A stretch of 20,786 nt of DNA. Source: Bifiguratus adelaidae (Eukaryota; Mucoromycota; Endogonomycetes; Endogonales). Of the stretch, positions 8,841-18,467 are shown one piece after another; the stretch's first letter is position 1, and each line of letters begins with the position of its first letter. The stretch spans positions 1 through 20,786 of the forward strand of contig MVBO01000200.1 of the NCBI GenBank assembly GCA_002261195.1, written 5' to 3'. A program made the translations under genes and the position numbers. The notes below the pieces were generated by a model, which was given only the letters and a program-made list of their open reading frames with translations, did not search any database and was not told the origin of the DNA.

Positions 8841-10036
8841 TCGATACTCGATACTCAATACAGTATACCGAACCGTATCAGCTAATGTACTGTACATCTG
8901 TATGTCAAGTTCATTACACGATTTAGTAATAGATATACTGTAAGATGCTGTGCAGTACTGTATACAAGTAGCATGAAAGTGAATTGAGTTCCATCAAAGT
9001 TCTGTAGGTTCCGTGGGGTTGTGTTGGTTGCTCTTGCTCCTAGGCTTTGGGATACAATACGCCTTTCGACCCGTAAGTAGCAGGTAAAAAGCCCATTGAG
9101 ATACTGTGAGACGGCAATACTCTTTCTTGTTGGTCTCCTACATAATACAGTATAAGGTACATCTGTGCAGTAAGTCATGTTTGCAGTACTACAGTACAGT
9201 ACATGATCAGGCTAGGATACAGTATCTTAAATTAGGATACAGTATTTGCGTCCATACAAATACAGTAAATTTAGCGTGAACATTAAGTCTGCTCTACTGT
9301 AATGTAATTGAGTTATAATACAATGTATTAGCCTTATTGTACTGTATGATACAGTACGATACTCCAAAATACTGTACTGCATTTACTGCATTTACTGCAC
9401 TGTACTGTATTTTATCACAAGTACAGTAACACTGTAACGATCCTACAGTACCAATGAAGGAAAGAGTACAGCGTTGCCGTCTTATCCCATTGGACTATTA
9501 CTGTATCTACGACCTTGCTGTACGGGCCTAAAGATTTACTGTACCTCATCGCCAAGGCCTACTGTAGGGGCAAGGGCTGCCCACATTAGGTAACCAAATT
9601 GCAATTGATGTACCGTTTACAGCCCACAAACCGAATACTGTTTGCCTCTCCAATTTAAAATCAAAAGCGATCTCCTAATGCTACTCGTATTGTAAATAAG
9701 TTGCTATTGTATTTTCACAAGGTAATTTATTAAATACTAGACAACTCACTGCAAGTAGATAATGGCTCTTACAGTACTGTTGTACAATGTTTCATGTTCT
9801 AAAGTATGTTATTTTGGTACAGTAATATATAAATCGCTTCTACTGTATCTGTTAGTGTCAGGAACACGTTGTCCTTTTGCGAAGGTGAAGAACTTACTGT
9901 ACAGTAGCTTCTGTACTGTAGCACTCTAGCGAATTTGCATGCCAGACCATGTGTGACGTACAGTAGATCATTAGTATTTACTGTAGATTCCAAAAATCTT
10001 AGAAAAACGTACTGTAACTTCTTGTTTGCTTATCTG

Positions 10037-10483
10037 CTAGCAACCTCGAGTCGTCACAGCTTCAGCGCAGGAGTGCTGTACTGTGCAACTGCTATATTCA
10101 ACAACACCGCATTGTCTATAAAATATTACTGTATAAAGGTTGATGGAAGAAATATAGTAATGGAGAGTAAATCCAGTCTGTAATCTACTGTAAATCAAAG
10201 GCTTGCAGGATTGTAAGATTAAATACACAATCGAGTATACTGTAATCGCGACTACAGTATCACGTCCATCCTGACAGTCATTGAACTGCAGTTCTGTTAG
10301 CATACCGTTTTGCGGAACAAACTTGTTGTGGGCACTGTAGGTGACATTCAGAGAACTATTGTTTCCTGCAAGTACAGTTTGCGCATAGTCTATCATAGCC
10401 CCAAATTCGGATCTATTCGATCTGCATGAATAATGGTGTAGAATCCGGCAAACAATAAAGCTGAGTGTCACTAGCTTCTCCAT
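10037..10483 (-). other. Unassigned 148-codon open frame
   Basis: The open frame starts with a weakly hydrophobic stretch (MEKLVTLSFIVCRILHHY). Its first 80 residues look more protein-like than the rest, including NNSSLNVTYSAHNKF with N-glycosylation-type sequons. The 3' half runs through TACAGTA/TACTGTA sites at 10253, 10238 and 10127. I recognise no family. It may be a decayed small secreted-protein gene or chance. Confidence 0.2.
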
Positions 10484-10504
10484 TCTAGATGCCTTTGATG
10501 ACTT

Positions 10505-10736
10505 ATATACATGAACTTGAGACCTGATCTAATGTAAGCTACAGTAGCTAAGGGAGTTACAGTATTGCGCTAAACGGTGCGAATACTTTGCTCCCGCACT
10601 CTCAATTGCCCTAAGAGAGATTGTTAGCTGTCTTTGTCTAGTTCATCGTGTACTGTATATATGGCTTGTAGTCCGAGCCAATTTTGTCTCATTTATGGTC
10701 TTTAGATGCGCGCTTATGTACCTATAGGGTATAACT
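10505..10736 (+). repeat. Diverged Ty3 LTR (copy B), opposite orientation
   Basis: From 10564 to about 10735 the plus strand aligns with the minus-strand LTR at 5226-5524. Shared stretches include ATTGCGCTAA, AGATTGTTA, TATATATGGC and GTCTTTAGATGCGC, with many substitutions and a few indels. Copy B contains TACTG at 10651-10655 immediately before TATATATGGC, where copy A has only the TA. Its 5' part (10505-10560) is poorly conserved and contains two more TACAGTA sites. No internal retroelement sequence adjoins it, so it is a solo LTR or a rearranged partner. Confidence 0.7.
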
Positions 10737-10840
10737 TAGTGTATAAATTGAAGGTAGGAGGACCAGACGAGGCAAAGAGGGGATCATGGCAACAGAACGA
10801 ATAAGTTATTGTTCTCTCAACATCACCTTTACCTACTGTA

Positions 10841-12528
10841 CGGTTAAATGTGAAGAAGCTCGGCACAGTTTGAGGCTGGTGATTCCGAATTGATACCGCG
10901 GTATGGAATTGAGCTCAAATTGAGTGCAAAATCGAACCAAACGGTACCATATCATGTTTACCGAATTCCGTGGCAAAATATTAGTCTTAGAGAGTACCAT
11001 TGAACAGTAAGGCTATTGGACACCCTTTGTTTCGGAAGCCCAAAGCAAATTTGATGGGGAGCGGTCCCACTAAAGGCTTTCATGAATTGTAGCGTTTGCC
11101 GCAAGGCGTTGTGGTTGTCCAGACTGACCACCTTGAATGGCCTGAGAAAACCATAGGCACGAAAATTAGCAATCCCGAATATCATTGCGATGTAGTCGCT
11201 TTTCAATCGTGAGGAATAACTCACTACGAAGACAAAAAGACACACCCTCGAATGCTCGTAATGCCATCTGAGAAGAAGCGACTGAGGAGCATGTGGAGGC
11301 GAAACAGTCACAAGGGAAATGGTTCGGACGCATAACATTTGCCGTCAAGCTTCGATCCGTTCTTGGCGACGCCGCATCCTGAGCACGCTTAAACCGAGCT
11401 TCCAGCACCAATATGCAAATAAGTCTTACCGGGAAGGGTTGCATTTGAATTTGGAAGCCGCGTATATAGACATAACCTTGATTTGAGACATATCGCCATC
11501 TATCGGACTCTTGGAATGCGTTGTGCTGTGATGATGGTGTATGCGGTTACTCTTAACTAGGTTCGGAGATGTCACATAACATAAAGTCTTCTCGAATTGA
11601 AATTCAGACTATCGAAGGCCGGATAAGGTGATATTGGAGCTTGATGACCTCTTGAAATGTATATTAGCAGACAAAGCATATCGTTTTGCCTTATTCTATC
11701 CTGAGTGGCGTCTTGTTGGCTCGTATTTGCCCGGCTTCAGTCTTGATTACCAAAACAAGTTTGCAAGATATGAAGATACAGTGAGAGCGTGCGCTGCCGT
11801 TACCTCCATTGTGAGCGCAGGCATTGAGCTCCCCGAATTGCGTAAGCACGGTCTGTTCGTCCGCTTCAGCTGGTTTTCTGCTTAACTTCATACTCCATAC
11901 ACGTGGCCGACGAGTTTCTCTGTCCATCTTACCAGTTAGAGAAGAGGTGGGGCAAATCATGGCATGAGATCACCCATCGATATAGATGCACAACGTTGCC
12001 ATTGTGTGAATTCATAAATACAGACGGTTGTATGAGTCAAGTCGCATCCGACACTACCGGTCGCGACAAATTGCATCGGATATCGACCGCGCCGGTTACA
12101 TTCTTGTTCCGTTGTGTTGCATTCACTAAAACGTCCATCGATTCCTCCGTCGTTCCTATACCACAGATGGAGGATCAAGCCATAGTAGAAAAACATGCGG
12201 AAATGTATCTCGAGTGCCAATTACGTGAAAAAGAATGGCATCCATGACGTCTAGTATCCTACTCCAAAAATTGCTTATGTAAAGCAGAGCGGCCGTCTAA
12301 TTTCGGGACAGCGCAACCTACAAATGCGAATAATACCAAATCAATGCGCGACATCCATAAAAGCATGAGGTAAGCCGTGTGGCATCCCTTCCGATACGTT
12401 CGTCGATTGGTTGATCGCTTCAATCTTACCTAAGCCAATTTCCTTTTAAGGGGCCAAATGCGAGCAGCCATAAAATGTCCCTGACAATCACATTCGGGCC
12501 TATTTTGGACCCTTGTTCTTCGGGAACC
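10841..12528. other. Unassigned interval, no secure gene
   Basis: Open frames of 85-126 codons occur (10958-11338 minus, 11628-11885 plus, 11903-12247 plus), but none has recognisable motifs, and the two plus-strand frames cannot be joined to each other or to the P450 by a convincing intron. An ATG at 11569 opens only a short frame. The interval lacks the TACAGTA repeats. It may hold old gene fragments or the P450 promoter; I see nothing certain. Confidence 0.35.
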
Positions 12529-12537
12529 TATTTATAT
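12529..12537 (+). promoter_or_regulatory. TATA-like box for the P450-reductase gene
   Basis: TATTTATAT lies 62 nt before the ATG at 12591. This spacing would allow a short 5' leader. It falls downstream of the earlier in-frame ATG at 12513 and so favours 12591 as the start. Confidence 0.35.
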
Positions 12538-12590
12538 TCACCTCAATTGACGACACATACCTTACAGCATTAGCTTTGAAGCACCATATC

Positions 12591-15500
12591 ATGACCGTCT
12601 ATGAAGCAGACGAGATACCACAGCCGCCGGGACATTATTTTCTCGGAAACGTGTCCGACTTAGTACCGGACCTTATTGGGGGATTTCGGAAAATGCATAC
12701 CGAGTACGGACCCGTCGTCAAAGTTTCTTTACCTGGTAGAAGTGTTGTTTCCATTGCGGATCCTGACGCTCTTCAAACGGTTTCAAAGGATAGCGGCGAC
12801 TCTCCGTTCACAAAAGAGCCGATTGCAACTTATTCTGATCTCGCAATCTTGAACGGTCGAGGCCTCGTCACAACGGCTACCAAGGATCCCGATTGGCAGA
12901 TTGCGCACAAGCTCCTTATGCCAGCATTCTCCGCTCGTGCTATGCGAGCTTATCAGGATCAAATGGGCAAATCGATCTTGGATCTTTTGAAAATCGTACA
13001 GAATATTCAGGAACGTGGCGAGGTGTTTGATGTCAGTCGATGGATGGTTGCACTCGCTCTTGAAAGCATAGGTTCGATTGGGTTCGGCTACGAATTCGGT
13101 TTATTGGAGGATCCGGACAAGGAGGTAAGGACTCCGTTCTCACCTATACGAGGACATTCGTTAACTGTTTACCAGCGACATCCCTTCACTGTCGCCTTGC
13201 AATATGTGCAAGCCATGATCATGAAACGTGGCATGTCGCCAAACGGCCTTAAGTGGCTACAAACGTCGGCGAATCTCCGCTTCAACCGCGATTTGCAAAC
13301 GCTTCGCTCAACTGTAGAGAACGTGTTGAGGCAAAGGAAGGAGAGTCCTAGGAAACAGGATGACAAGAAAGATCTTCTGGACTTCATGTTAGCGGCCGAG
13401 ACCAAAGATGGAGAGAAATTGGACGATCAGCTCATCCGAGACGAGATCATTACCTTCCTCTCTGCTGGACACAACACGACATCGTCCTTCCTCTCCTGGA
13501 CGCTCTATGAATTGGGGAACAATCCCGACATCGAGGCAAAGATTCGCCAAGAAATTGTCGATGCAGGAATCAAACCCGGTGAAATTCCAACGGTCGAGCA
13601 AGTCGGTCAGTGCAAATATTTAGATAGGGTCATCAAAGAATCGCTGCGTGTCCATTCTCCTATTTCGACGGTTATTAAGTACTGCCTAAAGGACACGACT
13701 ATCAAGTAAGTTGATGCTTTAATCGAGGTACGCAGAGATTAAACAGCTGTTGCTAGAGCTGGAACTACCGGAGACGAATACAAGATCCCCGCCGGTCAGA
13801 TGTGCCACGTTCAGATTGCATCTCTCCATTTCAACCCAAAAGTGTGGCCGAATCCCGAGTTATTTGATCCTGACCGATTCCTGCCGGAAAACGAAGTAAA
13901 TCGCCACCCAAATGCATGGATGACCTTCTCCGACGGGCCGCGTGCTTGCATTGGACGTCAATTTTCCTTGCAGGAAGGCAAATTGGCGTTGATCATGTTG
14001 CTCAGTAAATTCAGTTTCCGTCTGGCTGACCCAAATCAAGAAGTCGGTTACCAAATTATTGTTAGCGTCAAGCCGATTGACCTCATGATGAAGGTCTCGG
14101 CAGTCGAATTGCCCCAGCCAACAAATCCGAAGAAAGCGAAAGAACTACAAGAGAACTCGGCACAATACGGAGTTGAGCATGGCGAGAAGCAGATTACACG
14201 AAGACCTTCCATGCAGCCGGGAGCAGCAAAGTTCCCATTACCGAAAATCACGTTATTGTACGGCACACAAACTGGTACCTCTCAAGAGTATGCTCACAAG
14301 CTAGCTGGCCAAGCAAGAGGATTTGGTTTCAAAGAAGTTAAGGTTGTCGAATTGGACGACTGGGAGCTGATGCAGAAATCATCGCTCGGAGGCGGTAATG
14401 ATGGAGCAGTGCGGCAACCGGAAGGTAACGATGGTACGAGGCTCTCTGAAGTGGCGGTTTTTATAACAGGTAAGCAAGACAGAATTAATGCTTAATGACA
14501 AATTGACATTTCGGTTAGCTACCTACAACGGCAATCCTCCTGACAACGCTCTCAAGTTCGAGGAGTGGCTGGACAGCCAGATCAAGACTGAAAGTGCCAA
14601 GGTCAATTTATCTGGTCTGCTATACGCAGTTTTCGGATGCGGAAATCGTCAATGGAGCGCCACTTTCCAACAATTTCCTCGTAAGACAGACTCCGCCCTG
14701 CAAGGACTCGGCGCGGAAAGATTGCTTGCGGCAGGCGCGGGAGATGCTAACGAAGACATTGACGGTGACTTCTCTGAATGGTCTGCAGCATTTTGGTCGC
14801 ATCTAATGCAGCGTTATGGCCAAGACGCTTCTGGTGGCAATGCTGATATTATGAGCAATGCAGGACCCATGGCGGATCCAACGCAAGACTTTAAACTATC
14901 CTTCCTTTCCCGCGGTGAATCGAAGGAGCAACTCCAGCATGCAAAGGAGAATGTCAACAAACATAACTTTAAGAAGGTTCGCATCACCGAAAACAGAGAG
15001 CTACAGAATACCGCTGAGAGCAAAAGGAGCACCCGACATATCGTTGTCAATTTTGCTGACACTGAAGATGGTGACATACCGCTTTACAATGCTGGAGATC
15101 ATCTTGAAGTTCGTCCGGTGAATGATTCAAAGATTGTGGAAAATGTTGCTCTCGGCTTAGGCTTCGCACTGGACTCCGTGTTCGAAGTTACCGATTTGCA
15201 AATCAACAACTTGTCGCCAAGAAGTGTCGCTGCCAACATTAAGGGTCCCTGCACCATCAGAAATGCGCTAACGTACTACGCGGATCTGACTGGACCACCT
15301 ACTCGATATACTCTCTCGATATTGGGCAAACAGCTGGCGAAATGGCAGCCGGAACTGGCACAGCGTCTACAAGAGGCCTTGCAAAGCGGCAAAGATACTC
15401 CAAGACTGAAGGAGTTCCTGGCAAGCCATAGGACGATTTTGGACATAATTAAGGCAATGAAGGTCAAGGAACTGTCATGGAAGGAGTTCATAGCGGCGGT

Positions 15501-16250
15501 CAATGTCATGGTTCCTCGAAAGTACTCTATCTCGAGTGGTCCCCTGGAAAGTCCCCATTCTGTGTCAGTGGTAAGTACAGTGGGTAAGATCTGAGAGACA
15601 ACATTTGCTAAGGTCGATTGCAGACCGTAGGCATAGTGGAGGACATTGGTGGTCCTGATAACCACACTATTTACAACGGGCTTAGCAGCGGCTATCTTAA
15701 GGCTCAGTCAGAAGGTTCGGAAGTCTATGCTGGCATTGCTCCATGTAAGGGATCCTTCCACCTCCCTGAAGATCCAACAATTCCGGTCATTTTCATCTGC
15801 GCTGGAACCGGTTTGGCACCCTTCCGTGGATTCCTGCAAGAAAGACACGCTAAGGGATTGAAGGGAACAAATATGGGCGGTAACTCGGATGCATACCTCT
15901 TCTTTGGTTGTCGCAATCCCGATCATGACTTCATCTACCGCGAAGAATTGGAATCTTACGTTGCAGACGGAACATTGACCAATCTCTACACCGCCTTCTC
16001 TCGGGTCAATTCCCCTGTCAAATATGTGCAACATTTGCTTTATCAGCAAGCAGAACTCCTATACCATCTTCTCATTGAACGAAATGCGCACGTTTACATT
16101 TGCGGTTCGGCTGGTGATATGGCTCGTGATGTGAAACGAACATTTGAGCGCTTGGGTGAGCAAATCATTGGACTATCAGAGGACGAATCGAAAGAAAAGC
16201 TTCAAGGATGGATCAATGAAGGTAGATACGGGGAAGATGTATGGGGCTGA
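12591..16250 (+). CDS. Self-sufficient cytochrome P450 fused to P450 reductase (CYP505 / P450foxy-BM3 type)
   Basis: Four exons, 12591-13705, 13757-14469, 14519-15570 and 15624-16250, give 1168 residues with all phases consistent; the introns are 51, 49 and 53 nt with GTAAGT or GTAAGC donors. The heme domain has IPQPPG at the start, the I-helix AGHNTTS (Asn295, Thr296), ExxR (Glu350, Arg353) and FSDGPRACIGRQF with the heme-ligand Cys436. From about residue 530 comes the reductase: FMN binding (LYGTQTGTSQEYA, TATYNGNPPDNA, FGCGNRQW), FAD binding (RKYSISSGP), NADPH binding (CAGTGLAPFRGF, FFGCRNP) and the end YGEDVWG. Family members hydroxylate fatty acids near the omega end using NADPH, with no separate reductase. 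There is no membrane anchor, so it is likely cytosolic. The I-helix acidic residue is replaced by Asn, and a Gly/Asn-rich insert lies near residues 578-600. An in-frame ATG at 12513 would add 26 residues of poor family fit. Confidence 0.95.
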
Positions 16251-16381
16251 AGCAATATTCGGTCTAGTCGTCTTGTGAAATAGAATTCTATATATGGCAA
16301 ATGATCTAATCCAGTCACTGTTTCCGTGCTTCCCGAAACAAGCTCAGCGAACATTTTTGCTCACCTGTCAAACTTCTCCAC

Positions 16382-17546
16382 ATGCTGGAAACGCGGCGAC
16401 AGTTAGGGGTGCTGATAGGGATATGTGTCGCTCTCTTGACAGTCTACTACTTTTCCTGGCCCATCACCTCCACCTCCACAGCAACTTCCCGCCAAATTTT
16501 TTGTTCGGATTCACTGACAGCTTGTTCACTAAGCGGTAACGAGACGTGGAAAGATGAACGGTTCACCAGAAGCAAGGATGTCATAGAGCGCCGAGCTTGA
16601 AGATACCTTCAGAGTGCATCCAGCCAAGTTTCAGATCAGGATAGTGTTAGCGACCTGTTGTTCTTGGCGATACTTCACGATAGTACGTCATGGGGAAAGC
16701 AAGACGGTCGTCCCCTATCTATATACACGTTCCTTGATATGATAAGTCGGACGCAACATCCAGCATCGCATACCTCGATCGGCTTGTTGGTCAGTGACGA
16801 ACGCCATTTCTTAGAGATAGAACAAGTGGTGGTAGACTACGCTCAAAAGGCAGGATGGAGAAGTGCCACGGTGATTTGGCGCGACGATAGAGACGACGAA
16901 ATCATCCCACGGGAACAACGCCATGAAGATAAATATCAACGCAAGAGGAGACGTTTGCTCGGGAAATTGCGTACTTTCCTCATGCTTTCGGCTTTGGATA
17001 GGGAAGACGCGGTAGTTTGGCTTGACGCTGATATATATGAGATCGAGGAAAGACTTATCCAGAGAATGGTTGCCAGCGGAAAGGACATTGTCACCGCGTC
17101 CTGCCGGCAGGGGGACGACATGGATCACGATCTGTAAGTGTTTCCAGTTTACTAACTCCGTCGCTTTTTCGGGACTCATAACGTGGCTGCTTAGGAATGC
17201 TTGGCGAGGACCACGCATTCACCCAAATGAGGAGGAAATGGAAATTCTGCGGCAAGATGGAGACTATATTCCACGTCCTACCAAAGATACCCAGCAAATG
17301 CGGCATTTACGCAATCAAGGCGAATTTGTTCCATTGGATTCCGTAGGTGGGACAATATTATACATGAAGTCAACAGCGGTACTTGAAGGAGTAATATTTC
17401 CAGCTTGGTTCGCGGTTGGAACGCAATGGGAGATGATGGATGGCTATGACGGCGTAGAAACCGAAGGCATCTGCTATATTGCGCGCGCGTTAGGTTATAC
17501 GTGCTGGGGCATGCCAAATGCTTTCGTGAGTCATGCTACAGAATAG
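16382..17546 (+). CDS. GT62 (Anp1/Mnn9/Van1-like) mannosyltransferase, type II membrane protein
   Basis: Three exons, 16382-16535, 16635-17133 and 17195-17546, encode 334 residues. The N-terminus has a short cytoplasmic tail and one membrane anchor (LGVLIGICVALLTVYYF), as in Golgi type II enzymes. The catalytic domain starts at DLLFLAILHD and includes TSIGLLVSDE, LRTFLMLSALDREDAVVWLDADI with the DxD at Asp182/Asp184, DLNAWRGPRI, GGTILYM and GTQWEMMDGYDGVETEGICYIARALGYTCWGMPN. Anp1-family proteins extend the alpha-1,6-mannan backbone of N-glycans in complexes in the Golgi. The second intron has a CTAAC branch-type site. The first intron (99 nt, GTAACG donor, TTTCAG acceptor) is chosen by phase and is less certain. 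The gene begins 131 nt after the P450 stop. The protein is a little shorter than yeast Mnn9. A broken copy follows it. Confidence 0.88.
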
Positions 17547-17718
17547 AGGTACCATAAAGTTTCAATCTGAGCGACAGCTTGTCTTTGATCCATTCTTTCA
17601 GTCCGACCTCCGTTGGGATGAAATTTTGTTGGAGGATTGCTCCTTTAATGGAAGTCATAATTGCTCGCATGCCTTGCTGCAAGCTCATCGGAAATAGCTC
17701 TATCTCATACACCAGGGG
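17539..17718 (-). other. Possible 3' exon remnant of an unidentified gene
   Basis: A 60-codon open stretch on the minus strand reads PLVYEIELFPMSLQQG at its start and ends in a stop at 17538-17536, overlapping the last bases of the GT62 gene tail to tail. It is preceded by TTTAG, a usable splice acceptor. The amino-acid make-up looks natural (for example MRAIMTSIKGAILQQNF, GLKEWIKDKL), but I recognise no family, and upstream sequence on that strand has stops in all frames within about 200 nt. It may be a fragment or chance. Confidence 0.25.
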
Positions 17719-18024
17719 CTAAACGAGCAAGCCTGAATTCAAAATGGTTTTTTTGGGTGATAAGCGAAGACATTCCACAATGAAAGTACTTCACCTGGAG
17801 TTTGATCCGATATATCAGGAATACTAAACATTTTGAAGTGTAGATGCAACACTCATAAGATCGGCGCTCGTTATTTGAGCAATCCTGCTGGTCTCGGGAC
17901 AAATTTGGCTTGATAAGGGAGAATAGTCATTGTCAGACCATGATTGTAATGCGTTGCATCAATGGGCGCTTCGGTAGGGCGATTTGTTCGAAGTTTCGGA
18001 CAATAGCAGACGCGTCAGCCAGCA
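17719..18024. other. Intergenic between the GT62 gene and its broken copy
   Basis: No gene is supportable. Weak similarity to the exon 2 end of the GT62 gene may begin near 17960 (around GGACAATAGC / GCGTCAGCC) but is too poor to call. Confidence 0.35.
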
Positions 18025-18352
18025 ATTCACTCATGTGGCTGCTCTAGCAATGCTTCGCGTGGGAAACCTAATAGGCTCAAATTAGAGGACACGGAAATGT
18101 TACCCCAAAGTGGAGACAACATTTGCTGTCCTACGCAAGATACGAAGCAACTGCGGCGTTGGAGCAATCAAGGCGAGGTTGTATTTTTGGAATACGACGA
18201 AGACCTTTTTATTTCCAGACAGGGCTATATTGTAAACCCCATATGAGATGATGGATGATATAAGATGGCTTAAAAACCAAAGAGCCATGCGATATTGCAC
18301 GTCCGTGGCATTATACATGCGGAGTTATGCATGGTTGCAAGGGTCATTCAGC
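18025..18352 (+). pseudogene. Tandem GT62 mannosyltransferase pseudogene fragment
   Basis: The segment aligns with 17170-17540 of the intact GT62 gene upstream. It starts in the end of intron 2 (ACTCAT..GTGGCTGCT..TAG) and crosses the acceptor into exon 3 (GCAATGCTT for GGAATGCTT). It continues through GAGGACACGGAAATG, CCTACGCAAGATACGAAGCAACTGCGG and AGCAATCAAGGCGA, then GAGATGATGGATG and GCGATATTGC, to the TGCTGGGG-CATGC region near 18330. The readable part SGDNICCPTQDTKQLRR parallels DGDYIPRPTKDTQQMRH. A deletion removes the GGTILYM..FPAWF region, and stops follow. Because intron sequence is included, the copy arose by DNA duplication and not by retroposition. Confidence 0.85.
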
Positions 18353-18467
18353 AGAGAAAAGATGTCTATCTCATCATATCTTCCAAGCGAACAATCAATG
18401 TCTTTGAAATAGACGCGACACTGCAATTTTTCTTGCAACTTGGTTATTGTGTCTCATTGTCGTCGAA

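Larger units (their letters stand above)
8824..10840. repeat. Block 2 of dispersed TACAGTA / TACTGTA 7-mers
   Basis: By eye I count about 39 exact sites in 2.0 kb, 17 TACAGTA and 22 TACTGTA. Starts include 8824, 8829, 8859, 8888, 8936, 8956, 9146, 9190, 9195, 9218, 9238, 9261, 9295, 9340, 9350, 9370, 9403, 9422, 9444, 9499, 9537, 9560, 9770, 9818, 9841, 9895, 9900, 9914, 9959, 9979, 10010, 10127, 10186, 10238, 10253, 10540, 10558, 10651 and 10834. A short tandem of a TTTACTGCA unit sits at about 9380-9400 among them. No gene is secure inside. After 10840 no exact copy occurs in the remaining 9.9 kb. Confidence 0.85.

Noticed and set aside
9370-9410. Short tandem of TTTACTGCA units as a separate minisatellite
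   Set aside because: There are only about two copies, and they are embedded in TACTGTA-type sequence. It is better treated as part of block 2.
11628-12247. Two plus-strand open frames as one gene upstream of the P450
   Set aside because: No recognisable domain, no convincing intron joining them, and comparable antisense frames exist.
12513-12590. Upstream in-frame ATG of the P450 gene
   Set aside because: The extra 26 residues do not resemble CYP505 N-termini, and a TATA-like box lies downstream of this ATG. 12591 is preferred, though not proven.
15570-15623. TACAGTG in P450 intron 3 as a footprint
   Set aside because: It is a one-base mismatch at a splice donor context (GTAAGTACAGTG) and there is no comparison sequence. 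Too weak to count.
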